NCBI RefSeq assembly: GCF_002797815.1
Contig: NZ_PGFJ01000001.1
Location: 1,488,001-1,552,000 of the forward strand
Direction of reading: 5' to 3'
Length of the DNA stretch: 64,000 nucleotides
Source of the DNA: Mucilaginibacter auburnensis
GTDB taxonomy: Bacteria > Bacteroidota > Bacteroidia > Sphingobacteriales > Sphingobacteriaceae
Shown here: in pieces, positions 25,322-34,200 of the stretch
Layout of the letters: each line of letters starts with the position of its first letter
Position numbering within the stretch: the stretch's first letter is position 1
Translations under genes and position numbers: made by a program
Notes under the pieces: model-generated
The model's input: the letters and a program-made list of their open reading frames with translations, nothing else
Told to the model about the DNA's origin: nothing
Databases searched by the model: none

Positions 25322-26653
25322 TTAGATGTAACGGTTGATCAGGTTTTCTAAGTATTCCTGACGGCCGCTTGTTACAGCAGGCTCACCGTTTTGAATAGCG
25401 TATTCGCGCAGGTCTTCTAAAGACAATTTGCCTTCTTCAAACTCTTTACCTTTACCGCTATCGTAAGATGCGTAACGGTCGGCACGGATCTTTTTGTATT
25501 CTGATTTTTGCAGGATAGCGTCGGCAGTTACCAATGCACGGGCAAAAATGTCCATACCACCAATGTGAGCGTAGAACAGATCAGCAGGATCTGTTGAGTT
25601 TCTGCGGATCTTAGCGTCAAAGTTAACGCCACCACCTTGTAAACCACCGGCTTCAAGAATGATCAACATTGATTCTGTTAATTCGTTAATGTCGTTAGGG
25701 AACTGGTCAGTATCCCATCCGTTTTGAATATCACCACGGTTAGCATCAATTGAACCTAACAAGCCTGCGTCAGCAGCAACTTGCAACTCGTGTTGGAAAG
25801 TGTGACCAGCCAAAGTAGCGTGGTTAACTTCTATGTTGATCTTAAAATCGTTTAACAGATCGTATTTCTGTAAGAAACCAAACACGGTAGCACTGTCATA
25901 ATCGTACTGGTGTTTAGTAGGCTCACAAGGTTTTGGCTCAATAAAGAAGTTACCTTTAAAGCCTTGTTTACGAGCGTAATCTTTCGCTGTATGTAAAAAT
26001 TTAGCTAAGTGCTCTTGCTCACGTTTCATGTTAGTGTTCAAAAGGCTCATGTAACCTTCACGACCACCCCAGAATACGTAGTTTTCGCCACCTAAAGCAA
26101 TAGTAGCATCTAAAGCAGCTTTAACCTGAGCAGCGCCATGTGTTAACACATGAAAATCAGGGTTGGTAGAAGCGCCGTTCATGTAACGGGCGTGTGAGAA
26201 CAGGTTAGCAGTACCCCAAAGCAATTTAACACCGCTTTCAGCTTGTTTTTGCTTAGCATACTCAACTAGTGCCTGTAAACGACGATCATTTTCTTTAATG
26301 TCGTTAGTGTAATCAACCACGTCCACATCATGGAAGCAGTAGTAAGGCAGGTTTAATTTTGTAAGGAACTCAAATGCAGCGTCCATTTTGTCTTTAGCGC
26401 GCTCAACAGCATCAGCTTTTTGGTCCCATTCAAAGTTGTGAGTAGGGCCACCAAAAGGATCAGCGCCATTACCAACAAATGAATGCCAGTAAGCACCCGC
26501 AAATTTGAAGTGCTCTTTCATTGTTTTACCGGCTACAACTCTGTTTTCATCATACCAGCGAAACGCCAACGGATTGTCTGACTCCAATCCTTCAAATTTG
26601 ATCTGGCTAATTCCTTTAAAGAATTCTTTCTCGCCTGTTACTATTTTTCCCAT
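25322..26653 (-). CDS. xylA: Xylose isomerase
   Basis: A 443-residue class II xylose isomerase. The catalytic-site segments YYCFHDVDV (near residue 101), the WGGREGY and [16 protein letters not shown] stretch, and [16 protein letters not shown] are all present. It interconverts D-xylose and D-xylulose using divalent metals. It follows xylB by 40 bases in a leftward operon under the LacI-type operator at 28285. ATG 26651-26653. Length is normal. Confidence 0.97.
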   Translation of the reverse strand: MGKIVTGEKEFFKGISQIKFEGLESDNPLAFRWYDENRVVAGKTMKEHFKFAGAYWHSFVGNGADPFGGPTHNFEWDQKADAVERAKDKMDAAFEFLTKLNLPYYCFHDVDVVDYTNDIKENDRRLQALVEYAKQKQAESGVKLLWGTANLFSHARYMNGASTNPDFHVLTHGAAQVKAALDATIALGGENYVFWGGREGYMSLLNTNMKREQEHLAKFLHTAKDYARKQGFKGNFFIEPKPCEPTKHQYDYDSATVFGFLQKYDLLNDFKINIEVNHATLAGHTFQHELQVAADAGLLGSIDANRGDIQNGWDTDQFPNDINELTESMLIILEAGGLQGGGVNFDAKIRRNSTDPADLFYAHIGGMDIFARALVTADAILQKSEYKKIRADRYASYDSGKGKEFEEGKLSLEDLREYAIQNGEPAVTSGRQEYLENLINRYI

Positions 26654-26693
26654 TAGATTATTTGTTAATTACTTAAAATTTTATGGTTGTTAA

Positions 26694-28199
26694 TTATGCT
26701 TGTATGCTTTGTTTTTGCTGTAATATATTCAATTGCTGTGTAAGCAAGCCTTTCCATTCTTGGTAAACCGGCTCAAACATTTTTGATGTAGGCTCTATCA
26801 GTTGTACCGGTTTCATGTTGCTGAATGCTTCGGCCGGGCTGCTGAAAATATTAGCGCCAATACCGGCGCCTAATGCCGCGCCAACGCTGCCATCGTTTTT
26901 ATATAACTCAACCGGGATGCCGGTAGCGTTAACAAAAGTTTGCGCGAAAAGGTCGCTCAGGAAAAGGTTGGCTTTACCCGCGCGAATAACTCGTGGACTC
27001 ATGCCATTCTCGCGCATAATGTCAACACCGTAACGGAACGCGCAGGCAATACCTTCCTGTACCGCACGGAAAATGTGTGCCTGGGTATGCAGGTTCAGAT
27101 CAATATGGTGGAAGTGTACACCAACCAACTCGTTGTTCAGCATGCGTTCGGCACCGTTACCAAAAGGCAAAATGCGCAAGCCATCGCAACCAATAGGAGC
27201 GTGGTTGGCTATCTCGTTCATTTGCTGATAGCTAACTGCAGAGCCGAACAGGTTTTTGGTCCAGCGATACATACTTCCTGTACCATTTATACAAAGCAAT
27301 ACGCCGGTACGTTTCTCTTCTTCGGTATAATTAACGTGTGCAAAGGTGTTAACGCGAGATTGCGGATCATAAGTCAGATCATCACTCACACCGTATATAA
27401 CGCCTGAAGTACCAGCTGTAGCAGCAACTTCGCCTGCGTTCAATACATTTAATGAAAGGGCGTTGTTAGGCTGGTCTCCTGCTTTGTAGGATACCGGGAT
27501 GCCTGGTTTAAGGCCCAATTTGTCGGCAATAGTATTGTTAACTTCGCCATGGTTAGAGAATACCGGTTTGATCTCCGGGAAGAAGCTTTCTTCAAATCCG
27601 TAATAATCAATTATTTCTTTAGAGATGCTGTTGTTCTTAAAATCAAAGAACACGCCTTCTGAAAGGGCAGATATGGAAGTGGTTATGCTACCTGTTAGCT
27701 TCATGGCGATGTAATCGCCGGGCAGCATAATTTTATCTATCTGATTGTATATTTCCGGCTCATTCTTTTTTACCCAGGCCAGTTTTGACGCGGTAAAGTT
27801 GCCCGGAGAGTTTAATAAATGCGATAAACAAACTTCATGACCAATAGCATCAAAAGCTTCGTCGCCAATTTCTACAGCGCGGCTATCGCACCAGATAATA
27901 CTGTCGCGTAATAATTTTTGTTCTTTATCAACCAATACAAGGCCGTGCATCTGGTAAGCAATACCAATAGCGGCAATATCTGTCGGATCGTATTTTTGAG
28001 TGCTGTTACACAAGCCAATAGCTTGTTGCGCCTGCTGCCACCACATCTCCGGAGATTGCTCTGCCCAGCCTAATTGCAGCGACGTTATAGGCGACTCGGT
28101 ATCAGGGTAAGTTGCAGACGCAATGGTTTTTTGCGTTGCAGAATCAACAACAGATGCTTTTACTGATGATGTGCCTATATCTATTCCGAGAAGTAACAT
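26694..28199 (-). CDS. xylB: Xylulokinase
   Basis: A 501-residue FGGY carbohydrate kinase. N-terminal LLGIDIGTSSVKASVVD is the phosphate loop, VHFHHIDLNLHTQAHIFRAVQEG lies in the FGGY C-terminal domain, and the ADP-loop region GSVGAALGAGIGA closes the protein. With xylA adjacent, phosphorylation of D-xylulose to xylulose-5-phosphate is the natural role. It is the first gene of the xylBA operon. The start ATG at 28197-28199 is close to a -7-like box, giving a leader of about 55 bases. Confidence 0.93.
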   Translation of the reverse strand: MLLLGIDIGTSSVKASVVDSATQKTIASATYPDTESPITSLQLGWAEQSPEMWWQQAQQAIGLCNSTQKYDPTDIAAIGIAYQMHGLVLVDKEQKLLRDSIIWCDSRAVEIGDEAFDAIGHEVCLSHLLNSPGNFTASKLAWVKKNEPEIYNQIDKIMLPGDYIAMKLTGSITTSISALSEGVFFDFKNNSISKEIIDYYGFEESFFPEIKPVFSNHGEVNNTIADKLGLKPGIPVSYKAGDQPNNALSLNVLNAGEVAATAGTSGVIYGVSDDLTYDPQSRVNTFAHVNYTEEEKRTGVLLCINGTGSMYRWTKNLFGSAVSYQQMNEIANHAPIGCDGLRILPFGNGAERMLNNELVGVHFHHIDLNLHTQAHIFRAVQEGIACAFRYGVDIMRENGMSPRVIRAGKANLFLSDLFAQTFVNATGIPVELYKNDGSVGAALGAGIGANIFSSPAEAFSNMKPVQLIEPTSKMFEPVYQEWKGLLTQQLNILQQKQSIQA

Positions 28200-28260
28200 G
28201 CTATATATAAGTTAATTGTAAATTTATTCGTAACGGTTGTGCTTATGCTGGTCCGTGCTA

Positions 28261-28289
28261 CGAAATTAAATCTTTTTTTTAATATGCAA
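28261..28289 (-). promoter_or_regulatory. Promoter of the xylBA operon
   Basis: Leftward: TTG (28287-28289), an 18-base spacer, TAATTTCG (28261-28268; one mismatch to TAnnTTTG). The -33 trinucleotide is inside the palindrome at 28285-28298, so a bound repressor would block RNA polymerase. Confidence 0.5.
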
Positions 28290-28298
28290 TCGATTGCA
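28285..28298. promoter_or_regulatory. LacI-type operator palindrome
   Basis: TGCAATCGATTGCA is a perfect 14-base palindrome with a central CG, the usual form of LacI/GalR-family operators. It lies in the gap between the xylBA operon and the divergent lacI-type regulator gene and overlaps the -33 positions of both candidate promoters. Confidence 0.75.
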
Positions 28299-28321
28299 GG
28301 CAATTATTTTTATCATATTTG
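28294..28321 (+). promoter_or_regulatory. Promoter of the LacI-type regulator
   Basis: TTG (28294-28296), 17 bases, then CATATTTG (28314-28321; one mismatch to TAnnTTTG). The ATG at 28333 is 12 bases past the box, so the transcript would be nearly leaderless. The -33 is within the operator, giving autoregulation. Confidence 0.45.
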
Positions 28322-28332
28322 TAATAATTTCA

Positions 28333-29367
28333 ATGAAACCTAAAAAGCGAGTTACCATTTATGATATTGCCGAAAAGCTGAACATTACGGCATCGTCGGT
28401 ATCTCGGGCGTTAAACAACAGCAGCCACGTAAACGAAGAAACCAAAAAGCTGGTACTTAAAACTGCAGCCGAGCTTAATTACAAACGGAACATACTGGCA
28501 TCTAACCTGCGTATGGGCAAAAGCCATACAATAGGGGTTGTGGTGCCGCGTATCAATCAAAACATTTTCTCTAATGTTATTGCCGGTTTGGAGGAGGTTA
28601 CCAATCAACAAAATTATAACCTCATTATCTGCCAGTCTAACGAGTCGGTAGCTAAAGAGATCAAGTGTGTTAACGCGCTGGTTGATCAGCATGTTGATTG
28701 TATAATTATCTCCATGTCGGTTGAGACTGACGATATAAGCCATCTTAGAAACGTAATAAGCCACGGTATACAACTTATTCAGTTTGACCGTGTAGCTACC
28801 GAACTGGAAACGCTGAAAGTGATCAACGACAACGAGCAAGCCTCTATGGAGGCCGTTGAGCATTTGATACAGCAAGGTTACCGGCGTATAGCTTTATTAG
28901 AGGGGCCTCAAAATCTGGATATTTTTAAACAACGCCGCAACGGCTATTTACGTGCCCTCCAAAAACATAATATTGAAATTGACGAAGAACTGGTAATGAA
29001 GAATGCCTGGACAAAGGAGTTGGGTGCCGAAGCAACGCGCAAGCTGTTAAGTCTGCCCAATCCGCCCGATGCCATTTTCGCCTCAACGTCAGATTTCTCT
29101 GCCTTAGGCGTATTGGATGTAGCGCATGATATGAACATCAGCGTGCCTGAGCAATTAGGCATCTGCGGTTACGCCAATGAGGCTTTTACCGAGTTAACCA
29201 ACCCTTCTATCACCACTATAGATCAGTTCAGTATACATATGGGCCGCACCATTGCCAATTTGTATTTTGAGGAAGCAAAGAATACGGAAACCATCCGACA
29301 GCCTAAAGTGATCAGTTTAAAGCCGGAATTGATTATTAGGTCTTCTACGTTGAGGAATGCTAAATAA
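28333..29367 (+). CDS. LacI-family regulator of xylose genes
   Basis: A 344-residue protein. The N-terminal helix-turn-helix VTIYDIAEKLNITASSVSRALN and hinge helix are LacI-type, and residues about 65-335 form the periplasmic-binding-protein-like sensor. It would bind the palindrome at 28285 and repress xylBA until a sugar signal is bound. The start MKPKKRVTIYD at 28333 is preferred over a frame extension of 13 hydrophobic residues that overlaps the operator. Divergent placement supports the regulatory role; the inducer is presumed to be xylose or a relative. Confidence 0.92.
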   Translation: MKPKKRVTIYDIAEKLNITASSVSRALNNSSHVNEETKKLVLKTAAELNYKRNILASNLRMGKSHTIGVVVPRINQNIFSNVIAGLEEVTNQQNYNLIICQSNESVAKEIKCVNALVDQHVDCIIISMSVETDDISHLRNVISHGIQLIQFDRVATELETLKVINDNEQASMEAVEHLIQQGYRRIALLEGPQNLDIFKQRRNGYLRALQKHNIEIDEELVMKNAWTKELGAEATRKLLSLPNPPDAIFASTSDFSALGVLDVAHDMNISVPEQLGICGYANEAFTELTNPSITTIDQFSIHMGRTIANLYFEEAKNTETIRQPKVISLKPELIIRSSTLRNAK

Positions 29368-29396
29368 GATTTACCTTTGAATCAACGCTTATCACT

Positions 29397-30587
29397 ATGC
29401 TAAAAAATTTAAAACTAATCATCGTTATCATTCTATTTACTGCCTACGGTTGTAAAAAAGAAGCTTCCAATAATAATACCGGTAACAAACCGGCAGAAGT
29501 ACCCATTACTAAAATAGACAGACCTATCTCTGTAAGCGCAACAAAAGGTGTTTGGGGAACAAAAGTTGTTATCTCTTGGGTAGCAATCCCTTTGGCAAAA
29601 AAGTATCAAGTATTTAAATATGATGATGCTGCTAAACAATATATATTGTTTAAAGAAACGCAGGAAACTACCGTTGATGACTTGGTTGGTAATGCCTTGG
29701 TTAAATATTTTTACAAGGTCAAAGTTTATAACAGTACTACAGAGTTTAGTGATTTCAGTGACATTGATTATGGTTATACGTCAGGAAAAACATATAATAA
29801 ATACACGTCTTTTGGTTCTGAAGGCTATGCTATAAAGCAGTTTCAATTTGCGACAAATGTAGAAACGGACAATTTTGGTAATATATATGTAAGTGACGAA
29901 AACATACCACGCATCCAGAAATTTGACCCGGAGGGTAATTACATAGAAAACTTTTTTAACGCATCTGGCTCAGGCACCCGAGGAATGTGTTTTTTACCCA
30001 ATGGCAACATTGTAGTTACGCACATTAATGAAAGTTCAAATAATATAAGTATTCTGAGTCCGGATCGGAAAGTTATTAAATCATTTGGTCCTTTGGGGCA
30101 AGGGGATGGTGACGGCAAATTTGGTAATACCCGACAAATATGCTCAGATAATGAAAGTAATATTTATGTTGTTGATCAACTTCGTAACAGTGTACAAAAA
30201 TTTAACAAAGACGGAAATTTTTTATTGAAATTTGGCAATAGCGGCGCGTCTTCATTAGATCACCCATGGGGAATTTGTTATTTAAAAGACAAAATTTACG
30301 TGTCAAGTTCAACAACTTCTTTTGTAAATGTTTATTCTATATCGGGCTCATATATAAAGTCAATCAACGTTGGAGCTCCCGGATACTGTGTTAAAACCGA
30401 TGGAGAAAGCTTATTTATCGGATCATCAGCTTATGTAATTAAAACGGATGTTAACGGAGAAGTGATTGAAAAAATTGGAATTGGAGACCTGACAAGCGTA
30501 AGTCCCGGTATTGCAATAAGTACTAAAGGAGATTTGATTGTTACGGATATGTATGCTAATAGAATAGTTGTCTTCAAAAGGAAATAG
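29397..30587 (+). CDS. NHL-repeat lipoprotein
   Basis: A 396-residue exported lipoprotein: MLKNLKLIIVIILFTAYGC with Cys19 as the lipobox cysteine, a Asn/Thr linker, an FN3-like beta domain (about residues 42-125) and an NHL/6-bladed propeller (about 140-395) with repeats of the ATNVETDNFGNIYVSDE, SDNESNIYVVDQLRN and GICYLKDKIYVSS type. NHL propellers mediate binding. The 3' end lies near a multi-hairpin repeat. It is not clearly part of the xylose operon. Confidence 0.85.
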   Translation: MLKNLKLIIVIILFTAYGCKKEASNNNTGNKPAEVPITKIDRPISVSATKGVWGTKVVISWVAIPLAKKYQVFKYDDAAKQYILFKETQETTVDDLVGNALVKYFYKVKVYNSTTEFSDFSDIDYGYTSGKTYNKYTSFGSEGYAIKQFQFATNVETDNFGNIYVSDENIPRIQKFDPEGNYIENFFNASGSGTRGMCFLPNGNIVVTHINESSNNISILSPDRKVIKSFGPLGQGDGDGKFGNTRQICSDNESNIYVVDQLRNSVQKFNKDGNFLLKFGNSGASSLDHPWGICYLKDKIYVSSSTTSFVNVYSISGSYIKSINVGAPGYCVKTDGESLFIGSSAYVIKTDVNGEVIEKIGIGDLTSVSPGIAISTKGDLIVTDMYANRIVVFKRK

Positions 30588-30659
30588 TGAGCATAGAAAG
30601 TAAATCTAATCGTAAAACATCCTTTGCTGATATACCCTTTTCAAGCGTCTCTGTCGGTC

Positions 30660-30810
30660 CACCAAGTTGGTCGAAGTTAAACTTCGTCCCAAAATAAGGC
30701 AAGCATTCTGCTTGCGTAACATAATTGACTTACTATTTGCAACTGTTATAATGTTAAGCTGAAAGCTTAACACATTTTAGTACGAAGTTTGTAAACTTCG
30801 GCCAGAAAAG
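30660..30810. repeat. Multi-hairpin element, copy 1
   Basis: About 150 bases with four short hairpins in order: CGAAGTTAAACTTCG, GCAAGCATTCTGCTTGC, GTTAAGCTGAAAGCTTAAC and CGAAGTTTGTAAACTTCG. A second copy of the same order lies at 31242-31396. The two copies flank the small gene 30851-31192. No terminal inverted repeat of an insertion sequence or target duplication is visible. Confidence 0.85.
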
Positions 30811-30850
30811 TATCATTACTACATATACATTACACTGATATTGTTTCGAT

Positions 30851-31192
30851 ATGGAAAGAGAAAAGGAGTATTACCAAGCATTGCTCGAAGTCGTCTTGAA
30901 AAATGATAAGTATCCTTTTGGATTTATAAACGTTTCACATATTGATTATGCAGTGTGGGAAAAAATATTTTCGGAAGAAATTTTAAACGAAAGGTTTTTA
31001 TTTGACAATATATCCGGCGCTTATTCTATAAACAAACCCCTTTACAAAAAGCACAGGACGTTTTTTGATTCAGAGATTCCTTTTCGGTTTAACTTTAAAC
31101 TTTTTGAGTATTCAGTAAGTCTGGTTTCTGTTAAAGAAAAAGATTACAAGAAAGATTATTATGAAGTGTTACCTGGATTGTTTGATAAATAG
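30851..31192 (+). CDS. Small orphan protein between two repeat copies
   Basis: A 113-residue acidic/aromatic protein with no signal peptide, unrecognised. It begins MEREKEYYQALLEVVLKNDKYPFGF and has many Phe, Tyr, Lys and Glu residues. It lies between two ~150-base multi-hairpin repeats, is AT-richer than its neighbours and has no close functional partner. The arrangement suggests a small cassette acquired or amplified with the repeats; coding status is likely from the length and codon use but not proven. Confidence 0.6.
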   Translation: MEREKEYYQALLEVVLKNDKYPFGFINVSHIDYAVWEKIFSEEILNERFLFDNISGAYSINKPLYKKHRTFFDSEIPFRFNFKLFEYSVSLVSVKEKDYKKDYYEVLPGLFDK

Positions 31193-31241
31193 CTTTATAA
31201 TCTTATAAATTTCCCAACTGGTTAAAGTTTATGAACTCCCC

Positions 31242-31396
31242 CCCAAACTGGTCGAAGTTTATAACTTCGTCCCCAAATAAGGCAAGTATTCTGCTTGCGT
31301 AACATAGTTTGACTTAACTATTTTTGGACTGTTATAACGTTAAGCTGAAAGCTTAATACATTTTAGGTCGAAGTTGATAAACTTCAACCAGAAAAG
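31242..31396. repeat. Multi-hairpin element, copy 2
   Basis: Second copy of the element at 30660-30810, with the same four hairpins in the same order and a few base changes. A further partial copy of its first hairpin is recognisable at 31211-31243. It ends 27 bases before the 3' end of the convergent GH30 gene. Confidence 0.85.
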
Positions 31397-31422
31397 GGAA
31401 CAGCGGAAATCTGAATAAAGAA

Positions 31423-32946
31423 TTAACGCGCACTACCGGTTAAAGTTAAAACGGACCGCGCTTTAACCTTTACTTTCTTTACGGGTTTGCTTATTTTTAA
31501 TTCATTTTGCTCAGAAGTTTCATAAGCAGCATCAACTTTCATCTTTTCAATCTCTAACTCATAATCTTCGCTATCGGCATTTATTATAACCACAGTTAAC
31601 TGTTTGTTATGCTTGTAGGCAGATAGCATTACCTTCTCCGGCAATTCGGTTGTTGGCTTCACATCAAAACGTACGTAACCTGGTTTTATAAACCTGCTGT
31701 AGTTACCCAATACCCACAACATTTTGCTGGCGTAATAATTTCCGTCGGTTTTGTTTTTGTCAATGTAAATAAGTCCGTCTTTATAGTCATAAGGAGATAT
31801 GGCCAGCCACCACTGCCAGGCTGTTGCGTTGGCCACGGTTATATCAGTATGGATCACCTTAGCTACATAAAGCGCCGCATCCATGCCTAAATCGCGCCCG
31901 TTACCTTTTATTTCACCATCATTATCGCCCAAAATGCAATATTCAGACTGCCAGAAGCTTAGCCCTGGTATTTTAGCAACACTATCGGCTAATGTAGTTC
32001 TGCCTTTTATTAATGTTTGCTTTGGCGATGTGGTAAAATAACTATGCGCGGTGATGGTTTGTGCAACCGTTTTCAAGTTACCAATGTATCTTGGCGACTG
32101 TGGTTTGAAAAATTCTGCTATTTGCATACCTCTGCTGCCTTTATCAGCCCTGCTGTACAAATAGTCTATCTTGCCGGCTTCCCCTATAATTATTTTCGAC
32201 TTTATATTATTCTGAATGAACGATTGGTCTATAGCTTTTACTACGCCGTAAATTTCTTCATTGGTAAAAGGGCTGCCTTCCTGTTTGCCGTCTTTCCAAT
32301 CCCATTGCGGCTCATTTACAGGGCTTATATAGTCAAGATTGATATTGGTTAATTGGCTGATACCTTTAACAGTGGTTGAAAGATATCCGGCAAAGTCATC
32401 ATATCGCTCCTTTGCAATGTTTGCCTTTCCATCACTTGAGTAACCTTTACCATTAAGCGTATAGTTTACAGGCGGCGAATTAGAGAAGCCCAGAAATTGC
32501 TTTACGCCACGCTTTTTAGCAGCATTTAAAAACCAGATCTGGCCACTTTGCTTTGTCCAATCATAACTCCCGTCGGCAGTTAAAAACGATTCGGTGCGTT
32601 TCCAGTCGTCTTTTATACCGCTGGCTGTGCCCTGTTCGGTGGTGCCGGCACCAATGTTAAACCGCCACATAGACAAGCCAATTCCTACAGGTGAGCCATC
32701 CTTACGGGTAGCATTGCTAAATAACAGATCAGCTATTTCATTCTTCTTGTTTTCCGGCCATTGCCCGATGAATTGACCCGCCCAGGCATCCGACGCGCCA
32801 AAGTTTTCAATGATTTGATAGGTTTTTGCTGTGTTAATGCGTACCGTTAACTTTTTAACCTGCGCAAATGCGTTGGAGCTCAATAACACTGCGCCAATTA
32901 ATGCACCTGCCCAACCGCTTAAAAGCCTGATTGTAAATGTTTTCAT
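31423..32946 (-). CDS. GH30-family glycoside hydrolase, exported
   Basis: A 507-residue protein: signal peptide (about residues 1-29, ending NAFAQ), a GH30 (beta/alpha)8 barrel with side beta domain. The acid/base Glu212 is in ISPVNEPQWDW and the nucleophile Glu335 in SFWQSEYCILG. GH30 members include glucuronoxylanases and endo-beta-1,6-galactanases; the NEPQW form is shared by several subfamilies, so the substrate is not certain. Being in a xylan cluster favours a xylan-related substrate. The C-terminal part of about 90 residues is the beta side domain. Confidence 0.9.
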   Translation of the reverse strand: MKTFTIRLLSGWAGALIGAVLLSSNAFAQVKKLTVRINTAKTYQIIENFGASDAWAGQFIGQWPENKKNEIADLLFSNATRKDGSPVGIGLSMWRFNIGAGTTEQGTASGIKDDWKRTESFLTADGSYDWTKQSGQIWFLNAAKKRGVKQFLGFSNSPPVNYTLNGKGYSSDGKANIAKERYDDFAGYLSTTVKGISQLTNINLDYISPVNEPQWDWKDGKQEGSPFTNEEIYGVVKAIDQSFIQNNIKSKIIIGEAGKIDYLYSRADKGSRGMQIAEFFKPQSPRYIGNLKTVAQTITAHSYFTTSPKQTLIKGRTTLADSVAKIPGLSFWQSEYCILGDNDGEIKGNGRDLGMDAALYVAKVIHTDITVANATAWQWWLAISPYDYKDGLIYIDKNKTDGNYYASKMLWVLGNYSRFIKPGYVRFDVKPTTELPEKVMLSAYKHNKQLTVVIINADSEDYELEIEKMKVDAAYETSEQNELKISKPVKKVKVKARSVLTLTGSAR

Positions 32947-32989
32947 GAAGATGAATTTATAGCTAAGCTATAAAAAGCAACCGGAAAAT

Positions 32990-33097
32990 CGTTTCACCCG
33001 TTTCATTTTCGTTTCACTTATATTTATTAAATAGCTGTTAGTTAGCTATTTGTGAAAAATATCGTTTCAAATCGTCTCACATACACAGTGAGACGAT
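32990..33097. promoter_or_regulatory. Phased CGTTTCA repeats and hairpin upstream of GH30
   Basis: The motif CGTTTCA occurs at 32990, 32999, 33010 and 33063, and a variant CGTCTCA at 33073, at spacings of about 9-11 bases where clustered. At 33071-33097 ATCGTCTCAC and GTGAGACGAT form a perfect 10-bp inverted repeat over a 7-base loop. The 291-base gap before the GH30 gene has no gene. It may be an operator region; no function is shown. Confidence 0.5.
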
Positions 33098-33237
33098 GGT
33101 ACGCCGGCTGCCCAACGCGCTGACAAGATCCTGTCATTGGCTCTGAGCCCCCCCTTTAAAAGTTAAGGCATAAAAAATGCCCCAAGCCTTGCGCCCGGAG
33201 CACCCAAATCAAAAACTAAAGTTCTTGACGCCGATGT

Positions 33238-34173
33238 TTACGGCAAATTCTTTTTATCAACTTTCCAGTTTTTATCAGCTGCAAGGCCCGGAGGGTTGCC
33301 GGTAAACCATTTACCCGCTTCTTTATCGCCTTTTAATTGCCATTTGTACCACGCGGTAGCAACTTTAGCAAACTCGCCGCCGTGAGGCTGTCCGTAGGTG
33401 CCGCCGTGGCCAACGTCCATATTGGCAACAAAAACAGGCACATGGTTAATGTTTTTAAAATCATCCATACCGTTAGCATAGGCAATATCTTTTTCGCCGC
33501 CTAAAACATAAAGGGTAGGAGTATGTAGTTTTTTAAGGTGTTCTTTAGGCAGATCGGGCATGCCGCCAACGCCGCTGTTACGCACCACAAACAAACCGCT
33601 GTTGTAAATAACCGCTGTAGTTACGCGTTTATCAGGTGCCATTTCAAGAGTTTGCAAACCACCGCATGACATGCCGCTAACCGCAATTTTACTAATATCA
33701 ATTTTGCCGTAAAGCGGACTCTGTTTATTACTGTTTTGTGCGATGGCCCAGTCAATAGCATCAGTTAACTGTGTTGATTTTGACATGGGGCCGCTTGCTT
33801 TTTCTCCAGCCAAAGGCAGCGGACCTATAGCCACTACTAAAAAGCCATGCGATGCAACTTCCGACAGGAAGTTTACATGCTCCCATGGTGAGTTAGCACA
33901 TGCGCCGTTACCCCAGGCTATAATTGGCAGCTTACGGCTGTTACCGAAAGCGCTCAGATCCTGCGGGCGGAACACGGTATGCGTAGGCAATGAAGCCTCT
34001 TGTAAAGCGATAGCTTTGTAAGGGCCGGTGCCGCCATCTTCAATAACCCTTGAAGTAGTACGGGTAGCTGATGCCGTTGCCGGAGCCTGAGTTGGGGCTT
34101 GCGCCGATGCTGAGTTGACCAAAGCCAAACCAGCCAGGGCTACACCAACTAAAAACGAAAATTTCTTGTTCAT
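33238..34173 (-). CDS. Exported alpha/beta hydrolase
   Basis: A 311-residue protein with a signal peptide (about residues 1-24, ASAQ) and an alpha/beta-hydrolase domain with nucleophile Ser169 in SGMSCGG, and VGHGGTYGQPHGG supplying the late His. It resembles chlorophyllase/dienelactone-hydrolase/cutinase-like exported esterases. In a xylan cluster it may remove acetyl or aryl esters; the substrate is inference. A 27-base gap separates it from the next esterase gene, consistent with a shared leftward transcript. Confidence 0.85.
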   Translation of the reverse strand: MNKKFSFLVGVALAGLALVNSASAQAPTQAPATASATRTTSRVIEDGGTGPYKAIALQEASLPTHTVFRPQDLSAFGNSRKLPIIAWGNGACANSPWEHVNFLSEVASHGFLVVAIGPLPLAGEKASGPMSKSTQLTDAIDWAIAQNSNKQSPLYGKIDISKIAVSGMSCGGLQTLEMAPDKRVTTAVIYNSGLFVVRNSGVGGMPDLPKEHLKKLHTPTLYVLGGEKDIAYANGMDDFKNINHVPVFVANMDVGHGGTYGQPHGGEFAKVATAWYKWQLKGDKEAGKWFTGNPPGLAADKNWKVDKKNLP

Positions 34174-34200
34174 GATGTTCTATATAATGATTGTTATATA

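Noticed and set aside
30660..31396. Composite transposon or insertion-sequence pair
   Set aside because: The repeated elements have no transposase, no terminal inverted repeat of IS form and no visible target-site duplication.
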